Assembly (NCBI GenBank): GCA_023078555.1
Contig: CM041198.1
Location: 4,201,354 to 4,265,353, forward strand
DNA from: Ulva prolifera
Taxonomy: Eukaryota; Chlorophyta; Ulvophyceae; Ulvales; Ulvaceae
DNA: 64,000 nt
Reading direction: 5' to 3'
The position numbers and the translations under genes were made by a program. Shown in pieces: positions 44,901 through 54,598 of the stretch; position 1 is the first letter of the stretch, and each line of letters starts with the position of its first letter. The notes under the pieces were generated by a model. That model was not told the origin of the DNA. It did not search any database and saw only the letters and a list, made by a program, of their open reading frames with translations.

Positions 44901-47900
44901 GATGCTCTGGCGTATAGGGTGGAGCCGCTGCTCCGCCGCAGCAGCCACAAGCCGCTGCGCTTGCCGCGAAACAAAGGCTCAGCCGCACCCCGCCCCCGGC
45001 CACGCGCACACAGCCCCGCGCCCCGGCCCCCCACAACCCCCCCGGCCACGGAGGTATGTTGCGCCATCCTCCGCACGTTCCCATGCTGCTGCACACTCAT
45101 TGCATTCCGGGGGGGGACCTCCCAGATGCCAGAACACGAGTAGCTCTGCCACGGATGTCTCTGACTCGAAGGGGTCAGTCAGAAGGGTAGGATCGTGTCA
45201 CGTGTTCAGGGACGGACGGCGTCGCGCGCGGAAACCCTGGTTGATGCGCTCCTGGGCGCCCCGGTTCTGCCGACGCCCCCTGGAAGTCCAACAGCGCTCG
45301 TGGAGCGGCCGCTGCCGTTCGCCGCGGCCGTCACGGCCATGGTCGCTGGAGACGGCCGCGAGAGCAACCTCAGCACGCCCACCTCCCGGCGCCGCTCCGC
45401 CGCGGAGCCCGCGTTGACCAGCCCCTCCGGCTCGCTGTCCCCGGCATCGCGGTCCCCTTTCGCGATGCGGCCCCGCGCCGGGAGCGCCCCCGGCTCGCGC
45501 GCCAGCAGCGCACATGGCTCTCGCTCGCCGAGTGCCGGGCGGACGCTCTCCGGCCGCCGCTTGCAAGGCGGCCTGCCGCCGAGCGGCCGTGGCAGCGCGG
45601 TCAGCTCGACGTCGTCGTTCACAGACGCGCCGTCCGCACGCTCCGCGCGTGGCGCTTCGCTGCCGCCGCTGCCCGCGGCGGATGCCGCCGCGCTCCGCGG
45701 CCGGCCGCGGCTGCGCGGGCAGCACCCGCGGAGCTTCGCACCGCGGTCCTCCCCTGCGCGGCCGCTCGCCGGCCGCCGGCGGCCCGGCTCGGCGCGGGCG
45801 GCTGTCGGCCGCAGCCGCCTCGCCGCACAGGCGGACCGCAGCGACTCCGTCACGCCGGACCCCCGTGTCCGCGCGGAAGCTCAGCTCATCCTCCAGGAGC
45901 AGCTGCGGAAGCACCTCGGACTTGTGCAAGAGGAGAGCATCGAGGACGCCCTTCCACTCGGCGCAGGGTTCCGCACTCCCGGCAGCTCCCCGGGCGGCGC
46001 GGCACTCACCCCCGGCCGCTTGCCGCCGATGGACCCTGACGCGGTCAACGAGGCCGTAAGACGGCTCGCGCTTATCGGCGGCGCGCCGCCTGTGGATATC
46101 GACACCGCGCAGTTCGCCCAGCGCGCACAGCTCGCCTCTGCCGGCACGTCTCCAAGCCCTCGGCACGAAGTCGACACCCGAGAGTCCAGCCCCCGCGCGG
46201 CGCTGGACTTCACGCGGGAGCGGCTCTCCCACGGCACTGTCAGCGCGCCCTGCACGCTCGAGTCGGTGCCGCTGATCGACCCGGCGGAAGCGCTCACGGC
46301 ACTTGCGCAGCGCAACAACGCATCGCGTCACGAGGGTGCGGCCTCCGTCATCGACATGCATGGGGACGGCCTTTCGCCTAGCATGCATGAGACAGCCACG
46401 ACCGCCACGGCGACGATGGACGACGAATTCGGCACCGGCAGCGCGACAGGGGCCCTCGCGGGCGCAATAGTGGCTGCGGCGGTGCGCGCATCGGACCCGC
46501 AGGGTGCCTCGTACGACCTCGAGACAGGGTCCGGCCCGTCGACGGACTTGTCTCTTCACCACGCGCACCACGTCAGCGGCAGCGACGCAGAGGCGGATGC
46601 TGCTGTAGCCGCGGCAGACGCGGTGCTGCAGCGCGAGGAGGAGGCCGTTCGGGCGGAGGTGGAGGGGATGTCTCCGCCCGCCGCGGCCGCTGCAGGGGGG
46701 ATTTCTGACTCTGCAACGTCGACGTCGCTGATCCTGCCGCCACCCCGTGCGTGCTCCCCCTGTTACCGGTGCCTGTGTTTTTTTGGGAGTTGAGTGTGAG
46801 GCACTGCTGCTGTTGTGGCTGCTGCGCTACATCACCCCGCTGATCCGGTTCGCCCTGGTCAGTTTTCTCGAAGGCGCCGTAATGTTCCATCGCGCGGACT
46901 GGATTGTGCAGGGTTTCCTCTTGGGACCGCTGCAAGCCAGGACCCACCGGCGACGACCCTTGAAGAGGAGGCAGAGGCCCTGCAGGCGGGGGAGACCGCC
47001 ATGGAGGCTCCCACGTCGACCCCGCGCGAGGTGCGCCCGGCCCTCTTGGTGCACCCCCCTCGGCCTCTACCGCCGGCGGTGGCGGCAGCATCTGCCGCCT
47101 CGGACCTCGACTCCGCACGGTCGGACCCGCCGTTCTTCGCGGTGAACCAATCCGACTGCGTGCCGCTGTGGGAGGGCCCTCCCACCTCCCGCTCCCACTC
47201 CTCCTCTAGGTCGTCCGGCCTCAGTGGACTCGTCCCGCCCCTCCTCCTCCAGCGTGTCCGCCGCCTCTCCCCCCGCCTTTCCCCCCGGCCCCCCTCCGGT
47301 TCCTCCTCCTCTTACCCCTCCCGCCTGCCCCGCCCCCGCTCCGGCCCCCAACGCGCCGGCAACGGACCCCTCTCTCGCGGCCCGAGCGGCCCGGTCAGCC
47401 TGCGCAGCAGCGGCGCCCTCAGCGCGCGCAGCACGCGCAGCGCGGTCACGCCGTCAAGCTTCGGCGACCGCGGCCCCTCCAGTGCCACCATGGACACCTG
47501 TGCGTCGTCCTTCAGCCACGGCGGCGGCTGTGGCGCTGCGATCTTGGTGTCTCCGCGCTCCTCCGCACCATCTTCAATGTCATCGACAGCGTCGAGTGGC
47601 CTCTTCAAGATCGGCCCACGGCACGTGTGGCTGCCACAGCCGGGATCGGCGGCCGGTGTTGTGGGGGGACGTGGGCTGCCTCTGCCACGTGAAGAGGCTC
47701 AAATCTGGGTGTCGCAAGGGCGCCGCCGCAGCGGCCGACGTGCGGCCCCCTCTAACCTCGCCTTTTTTTTTTTGTCGTCCAAGTCGTGCCTGTCGCTACC
47801 CGGCCTGCTGTCTCTCCATCTGATCGGCTGCACATGTGGCCACCCCGCCCGCACTTCTTCGACATATTTCGCTATGGCCTGCCTTTGCCGTATGTTTCAT

Positions 47901-50020
47901 CGAGCATGGGCTGGGCTGGGGTGCTTTATGTATTCATTTATGCATGATTACTTGCCAATGCTGCTGCCAAGCCTGATCTCATGGAAATACAGGCTGAGCA
48001 ACTGTTGTCCCAAAGGGGCCCCCCTATCTAGAGATAGGGAGGGGGGGCCCACAGTTCATCGCAACAGGCAACCTGAGGTCAGACATCGTGTACAGGTGAG
48101 CAGCGGCTCCTGATGGGCTCCCTGTCGGACAGCTTCTCCGGCGACCTCCCGACCGCCGCCGAGCTGCTCGGCCCGCAGCCCCTCCCCGACCCCCCCGGCG
48201 GCGGCACCGGCCCCCAGTACACCTACGAAGCCGCTATCCCACCGCTGCCGCCGATCTCCGAGAAGCACTCTGCACGGACTGTGTACGCTGACTCTGTCGT
48301 AAGCGCACGCGATAGCGCACGCGAGAGCGCTCGCGCAGACCTAGCCGCGCTGCCCCCGGCTCCGGTCACCGGAACCCTAGAGACCGCGGCGGCCTACACC
48401 GACCCCTTCGACGGCCTCCATGAGTCCTCCCCGACAAAGCCCCTGCCCAGCCTCGGCTCGGCACGCCGCGGCCGCATGCTTGCCGGGGAGTCCGCCGCGG
48501 GGTCGGGTGCGCGTGAGAGCAGCCCAGCCGCAGTGTCCCTCTCTCCTCCGGGTCCGGGCCCATCCCGCCGCGGCGATCACGATGAACAATCCGGAGCTCT
48601 GGAAGGAGAAGAGGCGGGGTCAGACTCGCCAGGGTCTCCGCCGCCGATCAAGCGGCCGCCAGGGTACTACGCAGAGATCATGCAGCGGGGGCGTGCGCCG
48701 GTGCGGTGGCCACCTGAGGACACGGTGGAGGTGTTTCGCGCCGACGAGGCGGAGCTCCTGGACGGCCACTCGCAGCTCTCGGCAGACCTCTCAGGGTCCT
48801 CTGACAGCTCCGGCGACGAGGGTGGGTGGCTGGAGCCACAGCAAGGCGGCATGGTGGGTACGGGGGACGCACCGCTGCAGATCTGGCAGCGACACACGCT
48901 CGAGGACGTTCCGGAGGATTCCGCGGAGCTTGGGCACGGCGCGTCACATGGGGCGACGTCCACTGCGCCACCGTCGGGGGGGGACCGGCCGGTCGGGGAG
49001 GCGATCACTGGGGCGATGTCATACCAGGGGCCAGAGCTGAGGCTGAGCGGCGTGTCTTCACGGGTGTCCGCACACGTCGGGCTTCGCAGCGTGCGGCCAA
49101 CCTCGGCAGCGCCGGACCCGCGCCGCCGCCGCGCGCTGCGGCACAAGTCGCCGCTCCGGCGGCTGACGTTCTGCCTGTGCGCCCCCACCGACAGCGGCTT
49201 TGAGGCGTTCTCGGACGAGCTGCCGCCGCCAACCGGCGCGCCCCAGCTCGGCGCGCTGGCTCCGGCGCCGCGTGCCCTCCTCGCTGCACCCGAACCCGTC
49301 GTGAGCTGGGCAGGCGGAAGGCAATCCCTCAGCCACGCTCCCCGGGCAGTCGCCGTGCCGCCGCTCCGGCTACTGGAGCCGCGGTCGGCCGTCGTGCCGC
49401 TAGCTACATCTCAGCAGGCTCACATCGGCGTTGAAGTGGCGCTACAACGTGTGCCGATGCGGCATTCGGTCGACGTCGCGGCGTTGCGACGCGTGCCGAG
49501 CGGCGGCCGCCCCGGCTCCCCGGACACCGACCCCTTCATGCGTACAAGCAGCGGCAGCTCCGGCGTCAGTGGCAGCCCGGCCGGCGATCTCTTCGGCTCG
49601 CCCCTGCACGCGCCAGGAGTCGCAATGGAGGCGCGAGGCAGGTCCACAGCCCCTCGTGCCGCGCCCGTGCGGCCGGGGCCGGTGTCCGTGCCAGGGCCGA
49701 TCGCCGAGGCGACCGTGCCGGCGCAAATGCATGCAGAGAGTGCCAGTCTGCAGTCGGTGCGGATCGGGGTGGTGGCGGAGGCGCCGCCGCGTGGTGCTGC
49801 GCTCGCGCGTGGCCGCCTGGACTTTGAGCTGCGCCGTGACGTGCTGGATGGCAAGTTCACGCGGAGGCTGCGGCCACAGGTGGACTACTGGGGGAATAAG
49901 GACCTCGCCCTGATGATCTGCCGGGCGGTGCTGGGACGAGATGTCATGGACGGGTGTGAGTATGAGAGTGCGGCGGAGGTGGCCGCAGGTGGCGTGATGT
50001 TCCCAGACCCCTGTGCGTGA
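35936..50020 (+). CDS. Giant DDHD-domain protein (PA-PLA1 / SEC23IP family), probably catalytically inactive
   Basis: Exons: 35936-35993, 36115-36190, 36508-36819, 38804-39080, 41034-41309, 41465-43810, 44116 to about 44376, 44541-44701, 44873-45053, 45210-46746, 46912 to about 47650, and 48104-50020. About 2,700 aa; family members are usually 700-1,000. The N-terminus has the family pattern (LSDRDAAALEAAY, MYPIYWKDQPRALLRGTWFV, MRLRRGYKRAA). Next come RHVVLLVCGVSD and ISVVAHGIGSAMACDLLAH, which align with the VHGIG and GHSLGS lipase motifs but have Cys280 and Gly404 in place of His and the nucleophile Ser. The DDHD domain follows in pieces: CFEVDNFIMLGSPVGMF, RWFNVWHQQDALAYRVEPLL, and far downstream RLDFELR with YWGNKDLALMI. 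Ser/Pro/Ala/Gly-rich insertions of hundreds of residues separate them. Family members hydrolyse phosphatidic acid or act at ER exit sites. Ends of the seventh and eleventh exons are uncertain. Confidence 0.82.
39646..39720. repeat. Short tandem repeat, 10-bp unit TGCCACATGC
   Basis: About four to five copies of TGCCACATGC/TG lie in the intron between exons four and five of the DDHD gene. They are interrupted and flanked by two copies of GAGTTGCAAGTG. Confidence 0.85.
48015..48050. repeat. Imperfect inverted repeat just upstream of the last DDHD exon
   Basis: GGGCCCCCCTATC and GATAGGGAGGGGGGGCCC pair around a four-base TAGA centre. In RNA this would be a stable hairpin in the last intron, about 50 bases before the acceptor at 48103. 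Confidence 0.85.
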
Positions 50021-50188
50021 CGAGGCTCCGCTGTGGACGGCGTGGGCTGTGCGTGCGCCCGGTGGGCATGCGAAATAATGTCTGGGTCTGTGGTTGCAGT
50101 GATGTTGTGGAAACGGCAGGCGTGTTTGGAGCGGCCTTGTTGTTCTGGGCTGTGGGGAGTTAGCCAGTGCTCGGCGGCGCCGGCACTG

Positions 50189-50235
<47 letters not shown>

Positions 50236-51077
50236 ATTGGCGGCCCTCATCCCCGTCAGCTCCTAGTCGCCCGTGGCGTTGTGTCCCCGCACGGCGTCTG
50301 GGCCCATGCAAAAGTAGGCATGGGAGCCCCGGGCCGTTGCACTTTCCGGTATTTGTTCGGGATTCAATCAGGGAGACATTGTTGATCAGTTGTTCACATC
50401 TACAGCTTGCCCGATGGGAGGGGCCTCTCCCGCGGGAACCTGCGGGTCAGGAATTTTAGATGCAGCGCTGGGGCGGGACCGTCTGCAGCCTGCCGCTTCC
50501 GGTGCTGGGTCAGTGTTGTTTGGTTTTGTGTGCAGAAGCTGGGACATTCCATCCTCAGAGTATTGGATTAATCGTGATTCATTCAGCCGGATTGAGCCGC
50601 ACGGCCACCGACACCGCAGGTGCCGTCGCAGCTGGCTGAAGCTGTGTGAATATGCTGCCGCTGAGACCAGGCAGTGTCATGTGGCAGAGTTGAGTAGACG
50701 GTGCGACGGCGGCTGTGCATGTCGCCAGACCATCTCACTGCCGCAGATTTGGTCAACCTCGTGAAAGTTGGCGGCGCGTGCTGCCGGAGCATGCCCCGGC
50801 GAAGGACAGTCTGTGGAGCCTGAGCCAACAGATACATGCCTGCGGGCACCACAGGATGTGTAAATTTGATCTTCATCAGAACACGTTCAAGGCACAGTGT
50901 TTCATGCCACCTGCAGCCACTACTGACTCACGTGTGACCCTTACGCCACCCTCTCATGCTCTACTGGTCTGCAGCTGTGAAAGCCACATAGGTTTCACAG
51001 GTCTGCAACTGCAGTCACCGCGAGAACACGCAAGGCCTTCAACAGGCTGCTGTCGCCGTCGTTCATTTGCGCGTCCA
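50021..51077. other. 3' region of the DDHD gene and spacer
   Basis: No further exon is supported after the TGA at 50018-50020. A GTGCGTGAC string at the stop codon could act as a donor, but no convincing downstream exon exists. The stretch includes the TG microsatellite listed separately. Confidence 0.5.
50191..50232. repeat. (TG)21 microsatellite
   Basis: A perfect TG repeat of 42 bp starts 171 bases after the DDHD stop codon, probably in its 3' UTR or just beyond. Confidence 0.97.
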
Positions 51078-51394
51078 CCCCGGCTCAGCTGATTGAGCAC
51101 AGTCGCCTGAAAAGTAAAATCTGAGTTTACTGAGCCGTATCCTATTGGACATTGACATTTCCGAGTCAACGGGACCACAAATGCGGAAGGGGTAAACCAC
51201 CTGGAAACCCCTCTCAGACGACTGTACGCAACTCACAGGGCCTCCTCCTGTGCTAAGCGAGGTGATCATGGCCATTTCGATTCCCTAAATCGCACGCAGA
51301 ATCGAACCTACGACCTCCCGAAACGGAGGGGGTAGCTTTTAATCCTTCCTCAACCCATTGGACTGTGCTCAGCTGATTGAGCACAGTTGCCTGA
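51078..51394 (-). mobile_element. tRNA-derived SINE-like element, copy B, with tRNA-like head
   Basis: Read on the minus strand, 51394-51285 resembles a decayed tRNA: an A-box/D-arm (GTGCTCAATCAGCTGAGCAC), then a T-arm with B box GGTTCGATTCT. Next come a linker and the body shared with copies at 31.2 kb and 57.6 kb (51258-51110, including GGTTTACCCCTTCC and GTCCAATAGGATACGGCTC), then a T-rich tail. The A-box phrase recurs beyond the tail at 51082-51109, giving a 28-bp direct repeat with one mismatch against 51367-51394. A tRNA-like head, a conserved body and a short-repeat tail is the standard SINE layout. It is unlikely to be a working tRNA because the T-stem and acceptor do not pair well. 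Confidence 0.65.
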
Positions 51395-52008
51395 CCCAAG
51401 CTTTGAGTCTTTTGGGGATCCAGGAACCCTGTCTCTTTTTTTTAACATTAGCCCTTCGACGCCCGACTTGAAGGGAGTGTCAGTAGATCAAGATACATGG
51501 TCTCCTGGCGCCTGGAATCCGCGGGCAATACTGTTGCTTTGTGACTGTGAAAGGCTGGTGCCTTGAGGTTGAGGCATGTTTTGCCTGTTTGTGCCAATAG
51601 TGGGGTCCAAATTGACCAATTAAGCCTCAATAAGAAGCTACTGGGTACTCATGGCCGCCATCACTGCAGCCAATGCACTTGAATGTCAATTTCAGGCTGT
51701 TGTGGGGCTGCCTGGAGCAACGCCGGTTCTGCCATGTGCAGCCTCTGCCAAATCCACCATCGTATGTGTCTCATGTCTTCACGATCAGTACTTCCATCAC
51801 CTCGCAGCCCTAAAATCCGTAATCCCACGACTTCGACGGTCATGCTGCCTGATCACTCATTCGTTTCGCGCCAAGTTGCATCCGGACCTCCGGAATTCAA
51901 TTAACATATCAGTTGTTTCCGTGAAATTCATTGCCGCTGATCTCGCGTCGTGCTGAATATAAGTACGCTCAGTACCTTCTAGCTCAGTTTCGGCGGGCGG
52001 CATGATGC
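51395..52008. other. Spacer between the SINE and the hAT remnant
   Basis: No gene is supported. An open frame at 51651-51956 may include decayed N-terminal hAT sequence, but no motif is convincing. No terminal inverted repeat of the transposon was identified. Confidence 0.4.
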
Positions 52009-53640
52009 ATGGTGCTGACGCGAAAAGAGCGATTGTGGCAGCAACCGACTGAACCCACAGCGAAAGAGGTGCTAGGGAAGCAGCTGCACACTTTGTGTGA
52101 CTCTACCAAAAGAGCTGGTATCAGCAGCTTGCTGTCACACAATTATGTATCGGTCACAATGGATGGGTGGAAAAAACGAGGCAGAACCGGGAGCACCACT
52201 AATCACTGTCAATATGTTGCTGTCTGACGGCGGGGCTGGATTCTGGAAGGTGTGAGCGTTGTTCTCAAATCATACTACTGCCGTATGTGTATAGCGCTGT
52301 TGCAAGACATGTGAGCAGACTGGCCACAAGCCCAAGCTGCTACATACATACAGGTCATCAACGCCGGGGCACCTATCAAGGACTCTAGCAGGATCATGCA
52401 ACAGCAGCGGCCGCTGAGCTGAAAGATGTCAGCAGTGGCACAAGGGTGATAGGATTCGTGATGGACTCGGCGTCTGCAACACGAAAGGCATGTGAGATGA
52501 TGCAAGGGGAGTGTGAGGAGCAGGCGACAGCGGCTGCTTCCCTTAGCGGGGCTGGCAAAGAGTCCGCCTTGGGGCCTCTGCTACTGCTGCAGCGTGCTTC
52601 TCACACTCTGCCACTCCTCGTCGAGGACGTCACTGCTCGTTTTGCTTGGGTCACAGACGTGTACGACAGTGCCAACACGATATCCGAGACAGTGAATAGC
52701 AGTGTATCTGCTAGCAGATCTGGGATCAGTACGTTAGGGCATGTTGGAGTCTGGATGTGCCACCAACGGCCATCCAAATGAATGAAGAGACTCACTTTGA
52801 ATCTTGTCACTGGTGCTTTGGTCTTCCACAGGGCAAAAGTGGTTGCGCCTGTGAAAGCTATGTGCATGTCTGCCGAGTTTCAAGAGATGTCTAGTACGTC
52901 TATTCCCGCGCCCAACTTGATTGACAGTGACTTTGTCTGATGAGGAGAATTTCAGATAGTGAGGTGCCCTTGTCCAGGTGCTGATGGATCCGATCGTGGA
53001 TCAGATGCACAGAGTAGAATCACATGAACCTTGACTGTCAACAATGCTTTCCGCTGTGAACAGCTTGTTGGAGCATGCTTGTGAATTCAGCGAGAATTAC
53101 CCCGCTCTAACCTGCACGAGAGATGTGGCAAACATTGCTGACATTTGCTCGTCTGACGATGAGTCGGGCTTGGTTGAAAGTCTTGTGTCCGTGTTCGAAA
53201 GGCGTTTGCATGTCTTTTACCTCACAGACTGCATGTGTGCTGCACACATGCTAGATCCGGCCGCCTTTGTGACGCCGAACGAGGGTGTGTCTTACAACCT
53301 ACCTTGGCAAAAGATCACCGATGGTGGGATCACAAGGTTCACGGACGAAGAAGAGAGAATGGGTGGTGAATCAGTTCTTGAGCAAATTGCAGACACTGCG
53401 GTCCCAAGGAACGTCTTTAACGAACAAAATGGATCAGCTGAATGCTAGGAAGTGTGTGGTCTCAGTTCAAGCACTTGTGCATAGGAGAGATCCATGGTTG
53501 AGTTTTCTGTCAAGAAACTTCCCAGAGCTATCTGTGGTTGCTGAGAAACTTCTCTCCATGCATGCCACAGCTTGTGCATCGGACAGGAACCTGAGCTAGT
53601 TTGGCTGGTTGTACGATACATCGCGCAGCTGATTGCAGGT
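52009..53640 (+). pseudogene. Decayed hAT-family transposase (DUF659 type)
   Basis: Fragments in order match a hAT transposase. PTAKEVLGKQLHTLCDSTKR then YVSVTMDGWKKRGR (52.0-52.2 kb) matches the DUF659 start. VIGFVMDSASATRKACEMM (52.45 kb) matches the VVxDNAxNxxxA strand. HTLPLLVEDVTARF (52.6 kb) matches the CAAHCLNLLLxDI region. FERRLHVFYLTDCMCAAHML followed by DPAAF (53.2 kb) matches the late catalytic region, and HATACASDRNLS / FGWLYDT (53.57 kb) matches the C-terminal dimerisation motif (S-x-ER-x-WS-x-FG). The pieces lie in different frames. In-frame stops interrupt the dimerisation motif (TAG at 53597-53599 and a TGA downstream). It is therefore an inactive copy unless unrecognised introns remove the stops. 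Confidence 0.75.
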
Positions 53641-54598
53641 GAGCACTGCTGATAAATGGTGTTTGTTGCAAAGAATAAAAATGCTTTTGTGCAAGGCTAC
53701 AATGAAGAGGTATTGCTAGCATAGATGAAGGTGTGCCCTTGAGGGTGCGTACAGAGAGGTCCAACCGAGCGAGCGAGTGTTGAAAAGTTTAACGAGCAAT
53801 ATAGTGCAGTGCATGTCAGAGAAAAGTGATATATACATGCAACAAGCAAGGACAACCTCGCAGCTGGGCACAGCTTGCAATCACCCATGGCATCATGCAT
53901 GCATCGGGATCAGCTTATCCTTAGCCAAATTCTGTGTCACCCTGCATTAACGCTTGCCTGACACTCTATCATATTCATAATGGCTATCATATTCATAATG
54001 GCTGCCCTATCCGTTCGCTCATTTCTCTAGCATCTTACCCTGATGAACGAGACACCCTGATCAGCCAATCCACAGCCAATCCACACTCGCTATCACAATA
54101 CGGCTCGCCACCATCTGGGTGCAGAGTGTGCTTGTTTCATTCACTATCTTTGTTTATCATCTCTATAACTCCGTCAAAGCAAGAAGATCATAGCAGCCTA
54201 ATCTCTGCTGTGTGCATCTGAGTCTATTTCAACACCGGCGTGGCTTTCTGTCAACATTCCAGCCAGGGCCGAGGCTGCACCGTCTCACATCTGCAGGCTG
54301 TAGCATCATCTTGCCCAGCTTGCCGAGGCTTCTGCCCAGGGGGGAGCAGTCGCTGAACACGGTATGCCACAGCAAACGACACCCAGACGGTCACCGCAGC
54401 GAGGTCAGGTTGCTCCGGCCGACAACGCAGTGCCTGCAACAGTGGGTGCGACACGGCTAGTGCACCACAACGGCCTGCATGCCCCTGATGGACATCAGAT
54501 GGTCGTGGCCGAGAGCGGGTCAAGAGAAGCCAGACCCCTCGCAGCAGAAGCCCCTAGCGCGCGAATGCGGGCGCGTGTGGCGCGTGTGAGAGGCCGCA
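53641..54598. other. Spacer; 3' flank of LRRC40 (minus strand)
   Basis: No gene is supported. The LRRC40 3' UTR should lie at the right end, transcribed leftward. The interval contains the 18-bp tandem duplication listed separately. Confidence 0.5.
53968..54003. repeat. Perfect tandem duplication, 2 x 18 bp
   Basis: ATCATATTCATAATGGCT occurs at 53968-53985 and again at 53986-54003. Confidence 0.95.

Noticed and set aside
50018-50460. Further exon of the DDHD gene beyond 50020
   Set aside because: A possible donor overlaps the stop codon, but no downstream segment shows codon bias or family motifs, and the DDHD domain is already complete.
51285-51394. Functional tRNA gene
   Set aside because: A and B boxes are present, but the T-stem pairs poorly, no acceptor stem forms, and the sequence is joined to a repeated body, so a SINE head is more likely.
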